From the NCBI GenBank assembly GCA_011050235.1, contig DRGC01000097.1:1-64000 (forward strand): DNA of 64,000 bases, read 5' to 3'. Origin of the DNA: Phycisphaerae bacterium. GTDB lineage: Bacteria; Planctomycetota; Phycisphaerae; SM23-33. The translations under genes and the position numbers were made by a program. Shown one piece after another: positions 44,944 through 52,995 of this stretch. The notes beneath the pieces were generated by a model. It was not told where the DNA came from. It saw nothing but the letters and a program-made list of their open reading frames with translations, and did not search any database. Position 1 is the stretch's first letter, and each line of letters opens with the position of its first letter.

Positions 44944-46233
44944 TTAGCGCGTCCGGAAGCTGATCCGCAGCCCACTGCTACGGAACGTCACACCGCTGCC
45001 GCGGCGACTGCCGCGTGCGCCGCGGTAACCCGTGCGTCCCCGGCTACTGCGGCTCACGTTGCGTTGGCGGGCACGACCTTGGTGGGTGCTGGTACTGGCC
45101 CTGTGCCGGCTCTGACGGTTTCCACGACGAGTCACCACCGCTCGATGATTGCGCCCGCGGCTCCGGCCGGAATAGCCTCGGCTGGAATAGCCGCGGCCGG
45201 AATAGCCCCGGCCGCGCGAGCTCACGATAACGTAGCCGCCATAGTAGGCACTGCCGCGCGAGAGGTAACTGCTGTAGGTCAACCGTCGGGGGCTCCGGTA
45301 ACGCGCACTTGTGCGATACACGACCTGCGCCGGCCGATACACCCGCGGCACGCCGGAAGTATAGGTATTGGTGAAGTATCCCCCATAGTGGACGTCGTCG
45401 TCGACATGGTCATCGGCATCGTCATCGGCATCGTCGATCACCTGGCGAGACCGGCTGGCCACCTCGTAGTGGCGCTGGTCGTAGGGCACGGGGTGCGTGT
45501 CGAACTCGAACGAGTGCGACCCGACCTTAACCTTGACCTCGCTGTCCGGCTCGTCCAAGATCAGCCGCACCACCACGCCGTCCGTGCCGCCCCACGTGGT
45601 CGACGTCCAGGTGACTTTCTCACCCCGGCCCCGGCCGATGGCGTCGGGGCCGGCGTAGACGTCCTGGGTCAGCTTGCGACGCTTTCCGGCCAGGTCATCG
45701 ACCGCCTTGAAGTCGAAACCGGCGAGCCGCTGGTCGTAGCGAGTGTTGATCCGGCGCAGCTCTCGCTGAAACGCGGGGCCGTTGCCGAACGTCTTCATCG
45801 CCTTGTGGCGTTCTTTCTGGCGTTTTGCGTCCAACGTCTGGACGAACGCTTTGCGCTTTGCGTGGTATGCGTCGACCGCACGCCAATAGGCGGCCTCGTC
45901 CAGGACCGTGCCGCGATGCGATTGCGTCTCGAACCCTTCGGTCTGGACGATCTCGGCAACACCATCGTCCACTTTCACCTCGCCATTCCATCGGCTGAAG
46001 ACCTCGTCGTCGCCGTCGAGAGTGTCGTCCACGTCACCCCACTGCAGATGGAGGTAGGCGACATACTTGCCGTCGACCTCTCTGGCGTAGGTCACGTAGC
46101 CGCGGAGCAAACTATCGTCACTGTTGCCGCGATTGAAAACCTGGTCGCGCCCGTCGAACTTGTCCTCACCGACAGCCACAGCCGCAAGCATACCTATCAG
46201 CGCCATCATCGTAAGGATCGTTGCGTGTTTCAT
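44944..46233 (-). CDS. Secreted protein with acidic linker and Arg/Gly/Ser-rich basic tail
   Basis: The 429-residue protein has a signal peptide (MALIGMLAAVAVGED), a folded region (about 25-275) with helices such as AYHAKRKAFVQTLDAKRQKERHKAMK, a highly acidic stretch DDADDDADDHVDDDVH near residue 270 and, from about 310, a low-complexity basic tail rich in Arg, Gly, Ser and Tyr with YSGRGYS-type repeats. The fold is unknown to me. The tail could bind polyanions such as polysaccharide, phosphate or nucleic acid, or participate in matrix formation. AGAAGGAGAACG precedes the ATG. Confidence 0.65.
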   Translation of the reverse strand: MKHATILTMMALIGMLAAVAVGEDKFDGRDQVFNRGNSDDSLLRGYVTYAREVDGKYVAYLHLQWGDVDDTLDGDDEVFSRWNGEVKVDDGVAEIVQTEGFETQSHRGTVLDEAAYWRAVDAYHAKRKAFVQTLDAKRQKERHKAMKTFGNGPAFQRELRRINTRYDQRLAGFDFKAVDDLAGKRRKLTQDVYAGPDAIGRGRGEKVTWTSTTWGGTDGVVVRLILDEPDSEVKVKVGSHSFEFDTHPVPYDQRHYEVASRSRQVIDDADDDADDHVDDDVHYGGYFTNTYTSGVPRVYRPAQVVYRTSARYRSPRRLTYSSYLSRGSAYYGGYVIVSSRGRGYSGRGYSSRGYSGRSRGRNHRAVVTRRGNRQSRHRASTSTHQGRARQRNVSRSSRGRTGYRGARGSRRGSGVTFRSSGLRISFRTR

Positions 46234-46329
46234 GATCGTTCTCCTTCTGCTCGGATCCGATACCTTGCTGTCTGTCCGATGATCTAAACGGGAACGACTC
46301 CGGGTCAGTTCATTTTATTCGACAAAACC

Positions 46330-46342
46330 GATAATCATTATC
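46330..46342 (-). promoter_or_regulatory. Fur-box-like palindrome GATAATCATTATC
   Basis: The 13 bases equal two of the three hexamers of the Fur consensus (GATAAT-x-ATTATC). The site lies 97-109 bases upstream of the secreted Arg/Gly-rich gene on the minus strand, just ahead of a TAAAAT that could be its -10. The first consensus hexamer is missing. Confidence 0.4.
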
Positions 46343-46358
46343 AAATAACCAAGAATCA

Positions 46359-46393
46359 TTGACCGTTGACCGTCAGTCACTGACCGGCGGTCA
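46359..46393. promoter_or_regulatory. Repeated operator-like TGACCG motifs
   Basis: TTGACCG occurs in direct tandem at 46359-46365 and 46366-46372, followed by the palindrome TGACCGGCGGTCA at 46381-46393. A regulator binding array is plausible; its identity is unknown. Confidence 0.35.
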
Positions 46394-46570
46394 TTTTCCA
46401 AGGGCGCAAAAGCGAACGAGCGATCGTTAATGATCGCCCGTGTGTCATCGCTGCGCTCCTTGAGGACTTGTCTCCCCCGGGTGGATCTGCCCGCTTGCCC
46501 GACAGGGCCCGGTGTCCTTTACAAGACGTGCGAACGCATACAGCCAGGCCATATTTCATGGAACTGAGTT

Positions 46571-46653
46571 AAGGGGACGGATCGCTAATTAGCAACCCAA
46601 GACCAGACGCACCGGGGGGAGTAAATGGCTAATTAGTGCTCCGTCCCCCTTTT
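46571..46653. mobile_element. MITE-like element with imperfect terminal inverted repeats
   Basis: The left end reads AAGGGGACGG then a CTAATTAGC motif (46571-46593); the right end is its near-complement with GCTAATTAG and CCGTCCCC (46628-46653). The arms match at roughly 20 of 23 positions. The 83-base element contains no gene and abuts the 3' end of the NTPase gene. It might also fold as a terminator, since on the minus strand the arm begins AAAAGG and on the plus strand ends CCCCCTTTT. Confidence 0.5.
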
Positions 46654-46658
46654 ATCCC

Positions 46659-48590
46659 TCATCGCTTCCTGGGCTCAAGCGCGTCTTCGGCCTCTGATTC
46701 ACTGATGAGGGCACGAAGCCTCCGCACATTCGTCTCCCACCGCTCTCGCATATTGTCTATCGCCTTCTGCGGCGCCTCATACGATGGTAGCCGCTGCTCC
46801 CTCTCCAAATACTGACTCACAACATAGTGTGTCACACAAGGCAGCCTCAACGCTTTCCGGAAATGTGAGAACGACAGGAAGTTCTCAAATTGCCGGGACG
46901 TATCCTGCGAGAAGATCGGCAGTAGCTTTTCTGCCTCCCACAGCCTATTCATGAACCACAGGCTTCCGTCAAAGCGAGGCAGGATTTGACGCGGATCCAA
47001 GGGGTCCGTTGGCCGGGCCTCTTCCTGAGCGTCCCACGACTGGGCGCATGCCACAGCCATGTTGTCAGTGTACGCGCGTTCCTTAAGAAGCTGCCAGTGC
47101 CCATCGACAACGGGAATCTCCACCTGGTGCCCGCCGTGCCACAGCTCCTTCAAGAGTTCCTTATTCACAAGCTGCCTCTCACACTCCAGTAGGGCATTCT
47201 GTGGAAAGCCAATCCTGTTTAGATCGCTGACAACATCAGCCCACGGCCTCCCTTGTCTAAGAAGATAGATGGCGTAAGGGCCGACGAGGATTGAGTATGC
47301 ACTTCCCGGCGTCAGGCCCAAGTCATACAGGTTCAACACTAGGCACCTGTCATCGTCGGGAGTGAACATAACATCATTCCCACAAATGAGCCCATTGAAG
47401 TAATAGAAAGGCGTAACGAGGGGGGGGGCCCAGTTCTTCTCAACAGCATGTGCTCTTCGTTCGCTGAAGGAGGGACTGAAGGCAATCCGAGGGAGCAGAG
47501 CCAGCCGACGTCGGGCGGAACCATTTACGAGCTGATTGACAATCTCCTGCGCCTTCCTCGATGTCAGGCCATGGCTGCTCTCCAGATTGCTCGCAGCCAG
47601 AAGGTCCTCGCACAGATGCTGGGCCATTTCGGCGGGCGTCATCATGTCAAACCCTGCGCGAGCCTCGGTAATGTCGTACAGATCTATTCGTGCATGTTTG
47701 GTCGACGCGCCTACCACATGAGCCAGCCACTGCGAACGTTTCTCAATCAAGATCTCAGGGTTGACAGGATCGAGATTGACGCTCATTTTGTTGCGAAATG
47801 AGTTCCAGAATCGCGCGAGGTTTGTCCTTGTCTCTGGTCGGATAGGAATCAGAATCCGCCACAGTTCTCGTCCCTGCCCTTCTCTTACGGGATCGCATCC
47901 GTAGATTGCGGGGGGCTCTTCTGGAATGTAATCATGAATGATCCTGGCCAGCTCAGATTGACTCTCCTCTTCCAATAGATCGGAATTGTCGAAGATCCAA
48001 GAAATATACCATCTGCGTTCGTCCCCTCGGACATCCCGTGCGAGTCGGCACAAGTTGCGACTCAGCCATTCTTCCGTCAATTCGTCCCCGCCTTGAAGAT
48101 CCTCGGCAAGGCCCAACAGTGCTGTCCGCTTCAGGCTCTCGCTGAGTTTGCAGAATAACTCAGTTCGACGAAGTGGCTGTTCCACATGCGCCAGATCTAC
48201 ATACAAAAGGATATGCTGGCCGTAGGCCTCAGCTTGGATGGCATTTTCTTCGGGGGATGGCTTGCCCGCGGCACGCCGTAGCTTGTGACGGTGTAACAGG
48301 TAGTACTGCAAGAAGTACCGAGTGAACGTCGATTTTCCGGCACCGGCCCCACCTACGATGTGAATTACCTGCGGTCCTTCGGCGGGCGGCCAGAATCTCC
48401 GGAATAGCTCCTCTTCGGCAGTGTATCTTGCACTATCAGCCGAGGTGGGCGATTGTCGATCGAGAACGTAGTATTGGATCTTGGGATCTTCGAACGCAAG
48501 TGGCCAGAACTCGCTCGGCGCCCCCAATAGGTACTCGGTCAGAATTTCGTCAATCTCCTTGCGGACGGTTTCGCTAATGGCTTTGTTCAT
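46659..48590 (-). CDS. Large P-loop NTPase of unknown family
   Basis: The 643-residue protein has Walker A GGAGAGKST near residue 80 and a Walker B-like WYISWIFDNSD near residue 200, an AAA+/STAND or KAP-like arrangement. The C-terminal 350 residues are mainly helical with no domain I recognise; FYYFNGLICGNDVMFTPDDDRCLVLNLYDLG resembles a winged-helix or sensor region. There is no membrane segment. AGGAGAG precedes the ATG at 48590. It is the third gene of a minus-strand trio, eight bases behind the TIM-barrel gene, in an AT-richer island. Such NTPases are often the core of defence or signalling systems, but no homologue is identified. Confidence 0.6.
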   Translation of the reverse strand: MNKAISETVRKEIDEILTEYLLGAPSEFWPLAFEDPKIQYYVLDRQSPTSADSARYTAEEELFRRFWPPAEGPQVIHIVGGAGAGKSTFTRYFLQYYLLHRHKLRRAAGKPSPEENAIQAEAYGQHILLYVDLAHVEQPLRRTELFCKLSESLKRTALLGLAEDLQGGDELTEEWLSRNLCRLARDVRGDERRWYISWIFDNSDLLEEESQSELARIIHDYIPEEPPAIYGCDPVREGQGRELWRILIPIRPETRTNLARFWNSFRNKMSVNLDPVNPEILIEKRSQWLAHVVGASTKHARIDLYDITEARAGFDMMTPAEMAQHLCEDLLAASNLESSHGLTSRKAQEIVNQLVNGSARRRLALLPRIAFSPSFSERRAHAVEKNWAPPLVTPFYYFNGLICGNDVMFTPDDDRCLVLNLYDLGLTPGSAYSILVGPYAIYLLRQGRPWADVVSDLNRIGFPQNALLECERQLVNKELLKELWHGGHQVEIPVVDGHWQLLKERAYTDNMAVACAQSWDAQEEARPTDPLDPRQILPRFDGSLWFMNRLWEAEKLLPIFSQDTSRQFENFLSFSHFRKALRLPCVTHYVVSQYLEREQRLPSYEAPQKAIDNMRERWETNVRRLRALISESEAEDALEPRKR

Positions 48591-48598
48591 GGGCTCTC

Positions 48599-49438
48599 CT
48601 AGCTTGGCCAGTCCTCTGGCGAGGCTGCAAGGGAATGCCACAACTGAGGCCACAGTGACACGCACTGCTTCACAGTCGTAGGCAGCAATGAGTCGTTGTG
48701 CATCGCCGCCTCATCCGACGGATCGTTCTCTAGGATCCAATCGATTGGCTCCTGCCGTCTTATCAATGGACGAACGAATTTGACGCACCTGTCGTCATGT
48801 GTCCCAAGTGGGCAACAATGGCCGTTGTCGTCTCGTTCGTTTAGATGAACAGAATGGACTGGCAACAGCCTGCAAACATCCGGTTCAGCCTGGGCGTAGT
48901 TCCACCAGAAGGTATCCAACTGAAGGCCACAGTTGCTTGGAATGGAGTCTCTCGAAAATACTCTGGCGACCAGGCAGGTCCCGTCAAACGGAGCAAGATC
49001 GTGGGGAAAACAGTGATAACTAACGCGTACTCCGGATCTCGAAAGCTCGTCAGCAACTTCCAGGAGGACGGACGTTACCTCCTGGTAGCGAGTCATCCAG
49101 CGATCCCGGCGGCCTGAGGGGAAGTCCTTCGTTGAGCACTGCAGGATCAGAGTTGTTGTTTCAAAAAGCTCAAGATATTCCCTAGCCCAGGTTACGTAGA
49201 AGCTGGATCCACGGCCAGGCTTCAAGGGGGGGGCAACAAGACTACAAACACGAAGTTTGTGATGCCTCAACTCCTTCGCAAAGTCGGCCGCCTTCCAATC
49301 ACAGAAGCCAGCGACTTCGACTTGTGAGAAACCCCATGCACCGATGAGACTAAGTGTCTCGCGAAGTTCAGTATCCATTCTGTGTCGCAGGGACCAGAGG
49401 GATAGGCATAGTGGCGGGCTAGCGTTCTCCGTTGTCAC
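48599..49438 (-). CDS. IolE-like sugar-phosphate isomerase/epimerase-family TIM barrel
   Basis: The 279-residue protein shows the xylose-isomerase-like barrel: LSLWSLRHRMDTELRETLSLIGAWGFSQVEVAG at the start, VSYHCFPHD in the middle, GLQLDTFWWNYAQAEPDV and VHLNERDDNG, with LENDP near the end. The Asp, His and Glu of the late motifs could bind a divalent metal as in sugar isomerases or endonuclease IV-type enzymes. The conserved YHNHDFEF of typical members is altered to YHCFPHDLAPF. The start is GTG at 49438, which shares GTGA with the upstream stop, so it is translationally coupled to the membrane gene. Confidence 0.65.
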   Translation of the reverse strand: MTTENASPPLCLSLWSLRHRMDTELRETLSLIGAWGFSQVEVAGFCDWKAADFAKELRHHKLRVCSLVAPPLKPGRGSSFYVTWAREYLELFETTTLILQCSTKDFPSGRRDRWMTRYQEVTSVLLEVADELSRSGVRVSYHCFPHDLAPFDGTCLVARVFSRDSIPSNCGLQLDTFWWNYAQAEPDVCRLLPVHSVHLNERDDNGHCCPLGTHDDRCVKFVRPLIRRQEPIDWILENDPSDEAAMHNDSLLPTTVKQCVSLWPQLWHSLAASPEDWPS

Positions 49439-50550
49439 GAGGACTTCTCCTTGTGTGATCTTGCAGTGCTCAAGACTAGGCGAAGGTAGGCTGTGAAAAG
49501 AAGCACCAGTAGGAGTCCGCTACCAACCCAAGCCGAATACATGACTGGGACCGATACCCACTGACCTGCCGGTAGCAGGAGAATCGCAGTGCCGGCGAAC
49601 ATGATCGTCCCACCAAACGCAAGCGACAGTGCACGATGCAGCTTGACCTTGCGTGAGTGAAGAACGCACCCACGCTCAACGAGGGACTCAACAAAGCCTC
49701 TCGACTCGACATACCGATCGGAAGAAGAGAAGCTGTTCTCCGACTCGCTGGCCAGCCCTGCAACGTCTTCGAAGTATGTGTGCCAGTCTTCGTTCAAGAA
49801 ATGTACAAAGGCAGTGCCTCGATAGTGGTCCTGTTTGTCTATTCGAAAGAAGGCGTCCGCTATCAAACGTTCAATTCCGTTAAGCGAGTTGTCGATAGAT
49901 TGAAGCCTGATGACGGCAAGCGCTACTAGGATGGCTGATGCTCCTGCGACTGTCTGGGCCAGCGAGCTGAAGTAATAGGACCATAAGTTTCTCGGATCGC
50001 CAGCGCTTGCTCGATTAGTCGATTCCTTGGCTGTGGAGGATAGAATGCTTCCGCCATAGTGTTCGAGAGGGTAATGAGTCCCTTTCCGGATCAAATCGTT
50101 CCTGCCGTCGTGCAGCTCTCCAGAGGGATCGGCCCCGATGGTTGAAGGTCCCGAAGCAAGGGGCCGCATGCAGGTGGGGGCCAGGCCCGCCAATTGAGAG
50201 GGAGCAGACGGATAAGTCAGTTCACAGCGCCACTGCTCCCGACACAGGGCTGACGCTCCGGACGCCGCGGCAAAGAGGCGATCTTGTGGACCTGCCATTA
50301 GCATAAGCGCGGCCAAGGCCAGCACAATCGTTGTGATAGTCGTCGTAGTCGGCCTCTTTGGGAACGGACATACAGCCGTGAAAAAGCTCGGAGCCAATCC
50401 GATTCGCTTAGTCTCCCGTGGTTCTCTCATAATCGGTTTCATCCTCGGGCTCTTCGAGGCGAAGCCCTGTCCAAGGTTGGCTTCTGTATTTGAAGACCTT
50501 CCACCAAAACACAGGCCCAAGCCACAAAGCAAATCAAGAACAGCATTCAC
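49435..50550 (-). CDS. Membrane protein of unknown function (first gene of the trio)
   Basis: The frame encodes up to 371 residues; starts at 50550, 50442 or 50430 are possible and none has a strong ribosome-binding site. Hydrophobic segments lie near residues 73-87 (TIVLALAALMLMAG), 203-220 (VAGASAILVALAVIRL), 308-327 and 333-355. A cytoplasmic-looking central helix bundle (IDNSLNGIERLIADAFFRIDKQDHYRG) lies between the second and third. I recognise no family. Its stop overlaps the next gene's GTG, tying it to the TIM-barrel/NTPase genes as a membrane component. Confidence 0.5.
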   Translation of the reverse strand: MNAVLDLLCGLGLCFGGRSSNTEANLGQGFASKSPRMKPIMREPRETKRIGLAPSFFTAVCPFPKRPTTTTITTIVLALAALMLMAGPQDRLFAAASGASALCREQWRCELTYPSAPSQLAGLAPTCMRPLASGPSTIGADPSGELHDGRNDLIRKGTHYPLEHYGGSILSSTAKESTNRASAGDPRNLWSYYFSSLAQTVAGASAILVALAVIRLQSIDNSLNGIERLIADAFFRIDKQDHYRGTAFVHFLNEDWHTYFEDVAGLASESENSFSSSDRYVESRGFVESLVERGCVLHSRKVKLHRALSLAFGGTIMFAGTAILLLPAGQWVSVPVMYSAWVGSGLLLVLLFTAYLRLVLSTARSHKEKSS

Positions 50551-50640
50551 CGGGCGGCTAGGACGAAATGATCCGCCCTCCCTCGACCAAGGAGTGATGA
50601 ATCGATAAAGGCCCGCCAGGCTTGCATTCTAGCCAAAACA

Positions 50641-50685
50641 CTTGACAACCTTTCAAATGTACGCTAAACCGGCCAATTTGTCAAG
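50641..50685. promoter_or_regulatory. 8-base inverted repeat around the trio promoter
   Basis: CTTGACAA at 50641-50648 and TTGTCAAG at 50678-50685 are exact inverted copies 29 bases apart. The right arm contains the minus-strand -35; the left arm lies at the expected start point. It could be an operator. Confidence 0.45.
50656..50684 (-). promoter_or_regulatory. Strong sigma70-type promoter of the trio
   Basis: On the minus strand a perfect TTGACA (50684-50679) is followed after 17 bases by TACATT (50661-50656). The start point would be near 50649, giving a leader of roughly 100-210 bases depending on the start codon. Confidence 0.65.
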
Positions 50686-50768
50686 ATTGGAAACGGCATT
50701 TCCCCCTTATATTCTTCTACGAGCGAGTTGAAACATTCCTTATGCTCTGGGGCGGCGGTCAAACTTCC

Positions 50769-50797
50769 TTGACTTGGCCGGGAGAGGTCACTACCAT
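50769..50797 (+). promoter_or_regulatory. Candidate promoter of the ETF/acyl-CoA dehydrogenase operon
   Basis: TTGACT at 50769-50774 and TACCAT at 50792-50797, 17-base spacer, about 175 bases ahead of the etfB start. Confidence 0.4.
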
Positions 50798-50972
50798 TGC
50801 CCGCCTGCATCGAGGACGGTCCCTGTAGGGGGCCGTTGTTGCATTAGGCAGACAAACGTCGGACGCCTTAAGGTTGGAGTTCATCCCCGGCCCGGCGGCG
50901 GCCGGAATCGCATTTTGGATGCCGCTCGCCGCCCAGTGGCGGTGCGGGCCACCGACACGCGAGGAGACCATT

Positions 50973-51896
50973 GTGGCACTCAACTGCGTTGTTTGCGTCA
51001 AACAGGTGCCGGACACCAAGCGCATCACCGGTGAGGCGATGACCGAAGAAGGCACCGTCAACCGCCGCGCCCTGCCGGCCATCTTCAACCCCGAGGACCT
51101 CAACGCCCTCGAGACGGCCCTGACCCTCCGCGCCGAGCATGGCGGGACGGTCACCGTCGTGACCATGGGCCTGCCATCGGCCTGCGAGGTGCTCCGCGAC
51201 GCCCTGGTCCGCGGGGCCGACCGCGCGATTCTCATCACCGACAGGCGAGCGGCCGCCAGCGATACGCTGGCGACCAGCTATATCCTGTCGTGTGCGGTCA
51301 AGAAGCTTGAGGCGGACATCGTGCTTTGCGGGCGCCAGGCCATCGACGGCGACACGGCCCAGGTCGGCCCGCAGTTGGCGGAAAAGCTTTCCCTGCCCGT
51401 AATCAGCTACGTCGAGGAGCTGGTGGGCATCTCCGACGGCAAGATCACGGCCAAACGGAACGTGGGCAATGGCTGGGAAGTCGTCACCTGCACACTGCCG
51501 GCGCTGCTGACGGTGATGGAGACGGCCAACACGCCGCGGCCGCCCGCTGCCAGGCGCGTGATGAAGTTCAAGAAGGCCCGCGCCAAGAGCGAGGTGGAGG
51601 CGATGGCCGCCGACCTGCTCGAAGGCGACTACGAGAACTACACGGCCGAGCTGAAGGCGACCGAGGTCGAAAAGTACTGCGCCAACCTCGCCGACCGCGG
51701 CCTGCTGATCGAGCAGTGGGACCTGGATGACCTCGAGGCCGATCTGACCTGGTGCGGCCGCAGCGGCAGCCCCACCAAGGTCCATCGTATCCAGTCCGTC
51801 GTGCTGACCGGCGGCGAGTACCGCGAGTTTGCCGCGACCGACGACGGCATCGCCGAACTGATCGGCGAACTCATCCACGACCACACGGTTGGTTAA
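50973..51896 (+). CDS. etfB: Electron-transfer flavoprotein beta subunit
   Basis: The 307-residue protein begins LNCVVCVKQVPDTK and carries GADRAILITDRR and GRQAIDGDTAQVGPQLAEKL, diagnostic of EtfB/FixA. It accepts electrons from acyl-CoA dehydrogenase. It is longer than typical (about 250) because of a C-terminal extension. The GTG start at 50973 follows GAGGAG at 50961-50966; upstream frame sequence is not coding-like. It is the first gene of etfB-etfA-acd. Confidence 0.92.
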   Translation: MALNCVVCVKQVPDTKRITGEAMTEEGTVNRRALPAIFNPEDLNALETALTLRAEHGGTVTVVTMGLPSACEVLRDALVRGADRAILITDRRAAASDTLATSYILSCAVKKLEADIVLCGRQAIDGDTAQVGPQLAEKLSLPVISYVEELVGISDGKITAKRNVGNGWEVVTCTLPALLTVMETANTPRPPAARRVMKFKKARAKSEVEAMAADLLEGDYENYTAELKATEVEKYCANLADRGLLIEQWDLDDLEADLTWCGRSGSPTKVHRIQSVVLTGGEYREFAATDDGIAELIGELIHDHTVG

Positions 51897-51914
51897 CGAC
51901 TCAACGAGATAATC

Positions 51915-52979
51915 ATGATTGAAGTCAACAGACAAGGTGAGGTTTGGATCTTCGCGGAGCAGGAAGACGGCAAGCTGTCCGACGTGCCTCTGGAGTTGAT
52001 GAGCAAGGGCCGAGAACTGGCCGACAAGCTGAGCGTGCCGCTGGCGGCGGTGCTGTTGGCCGCCGATGGGGGCGACATGCCCGCCGCCCTGATCGCCCAG
52101 GGCGCCGACAAGGTCTACGTCGTCATCGATGAGCGGCTGGGTCACTATCAGGCCGCCGGCTACGGTCACGTGCTGTGCAGCCTTATCGAGCAGCACACGC
52201 CGCAGATCTTCCTGTATGGCGCCACCCCCATCGGCCGCGACCTGGCCCCCACCGTCGCCTCGGCCATGAAGTGCGGTCTGACGGCCGACTGCACCGACTT
52301 GCAGATCGGCGACCACAAGCCGGCCGGGAGCGATGAGGTCCATAAGAACCTGCTTCTGCAGATTCGCCCGGCCTTTGGCGGCAATATCATCGCGACAATC
52401 GTCAACTTCGATCGCTGGCCTCAGATGGCCACCGTCCGGGAGGGCGTTATGCCCCTGGGCGAGCCCGACACCGCTCGCAGCGGCGAGATCGTCGAGTGCG
52501 CAGCCAACCTCGACGGCGTCCAACTGCCGTTGGAGATCATCGAGAGCCATCGCCGCGAGAAGGCCGTCAACCTCAAGGCCTCCCGAATCATCGTCGCCGG
52601 CGGCGCGGGCGTCGGCAGCAAAGACAATTTTCAGTTGATCTGGGACCTGGCCCATTGCCTCGGCGCCGCCGTGGGCGGTTCGCGGGCAGCCATCGATCTG
52701 GGGTTCGTCGACCACGACCACCAGATCGGCCAGACCGGCACGACCGTCCGCCCCGCGCTGTACATCGCCTGCGGGATCAGCGGAGCGGTTCAGCACGCAG
52801 CCGGCATGAGCGAGGCCGGCAAGATCCTGGCTATCAACACCGACGCGGACGCGCCGATCATGGGCTTGGCCCATTTCGGCATCGTCGGCGATCTGAACGT
52901 TGTAATCCCCAAGATGATCAAGATCATCCGCAGCGGCGCCGGCGTCGAGCAGGCCGCCCAACAAGTCGCCGACGCCTAG
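51915..52979 (+). CDS. etfA: Electron-transfer flavoprotein alpha subunit
   Basis: The 354-residue protein has the EtfA FAD-binding domain: GGAGVGSKDNFQLIWDLA, GSRAAIDLGFVDHDHQIGQTG and YIACGISGAVQHAAGM, followed by INTDADAPIMGLAHFGIVGD. It forms the FAD-containing ETF heterodimer with EtfB. The gene begins 18 bases behind etfB and ends 16 bases before the acyl-CoA dehydrogenase. Confidence 0.95.
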   Translation: MIEVNRQGEVWIFAEQEDGKLSDVPLELMSKGRELADKLSVPLAAVLLAADGGDMPAALIAQGADKVYVVIDERLGHYQAAGYGHVLCSLIEQHTPQIFLYGATPIGRDLAPTVASAMKCGLTADCTDLQIGDHKPAGSDEVHKNLLLQIRPAFGGNIIATIVNFDRWPQMATVREGVMPLGEPDTARSGEIVECAANLDGVQLPLEIIESHRREKAVNLKASRIIVAGGAGVGSKDNFQLIWDLAHCLGAAVGGSRAAIDLGFVDHDHQIGQTGTTVRPALYIACGISGAVQHAAGMSEAGKILAINTDADAPIMGLAHFGIVGDLNVVIPKMIKIIRSGAGVEQAAQQVADA

Positions 52980-52995
52980 AGCACGGAACATTCCC

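Larger units (their letters stand above)
46234..46658. other. Regulatory/repeat-bearing AT-richer intergenic region
   Basis: This 425-base gap contains a Fur-like palindrome (46330-46342), TTGACCG direct repeats and a TGACCG-type palindrome (46359-46393), and a MITE-like inverted-repeat element (46571-46653). No convincing gene is present. Confidence 0.5.
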
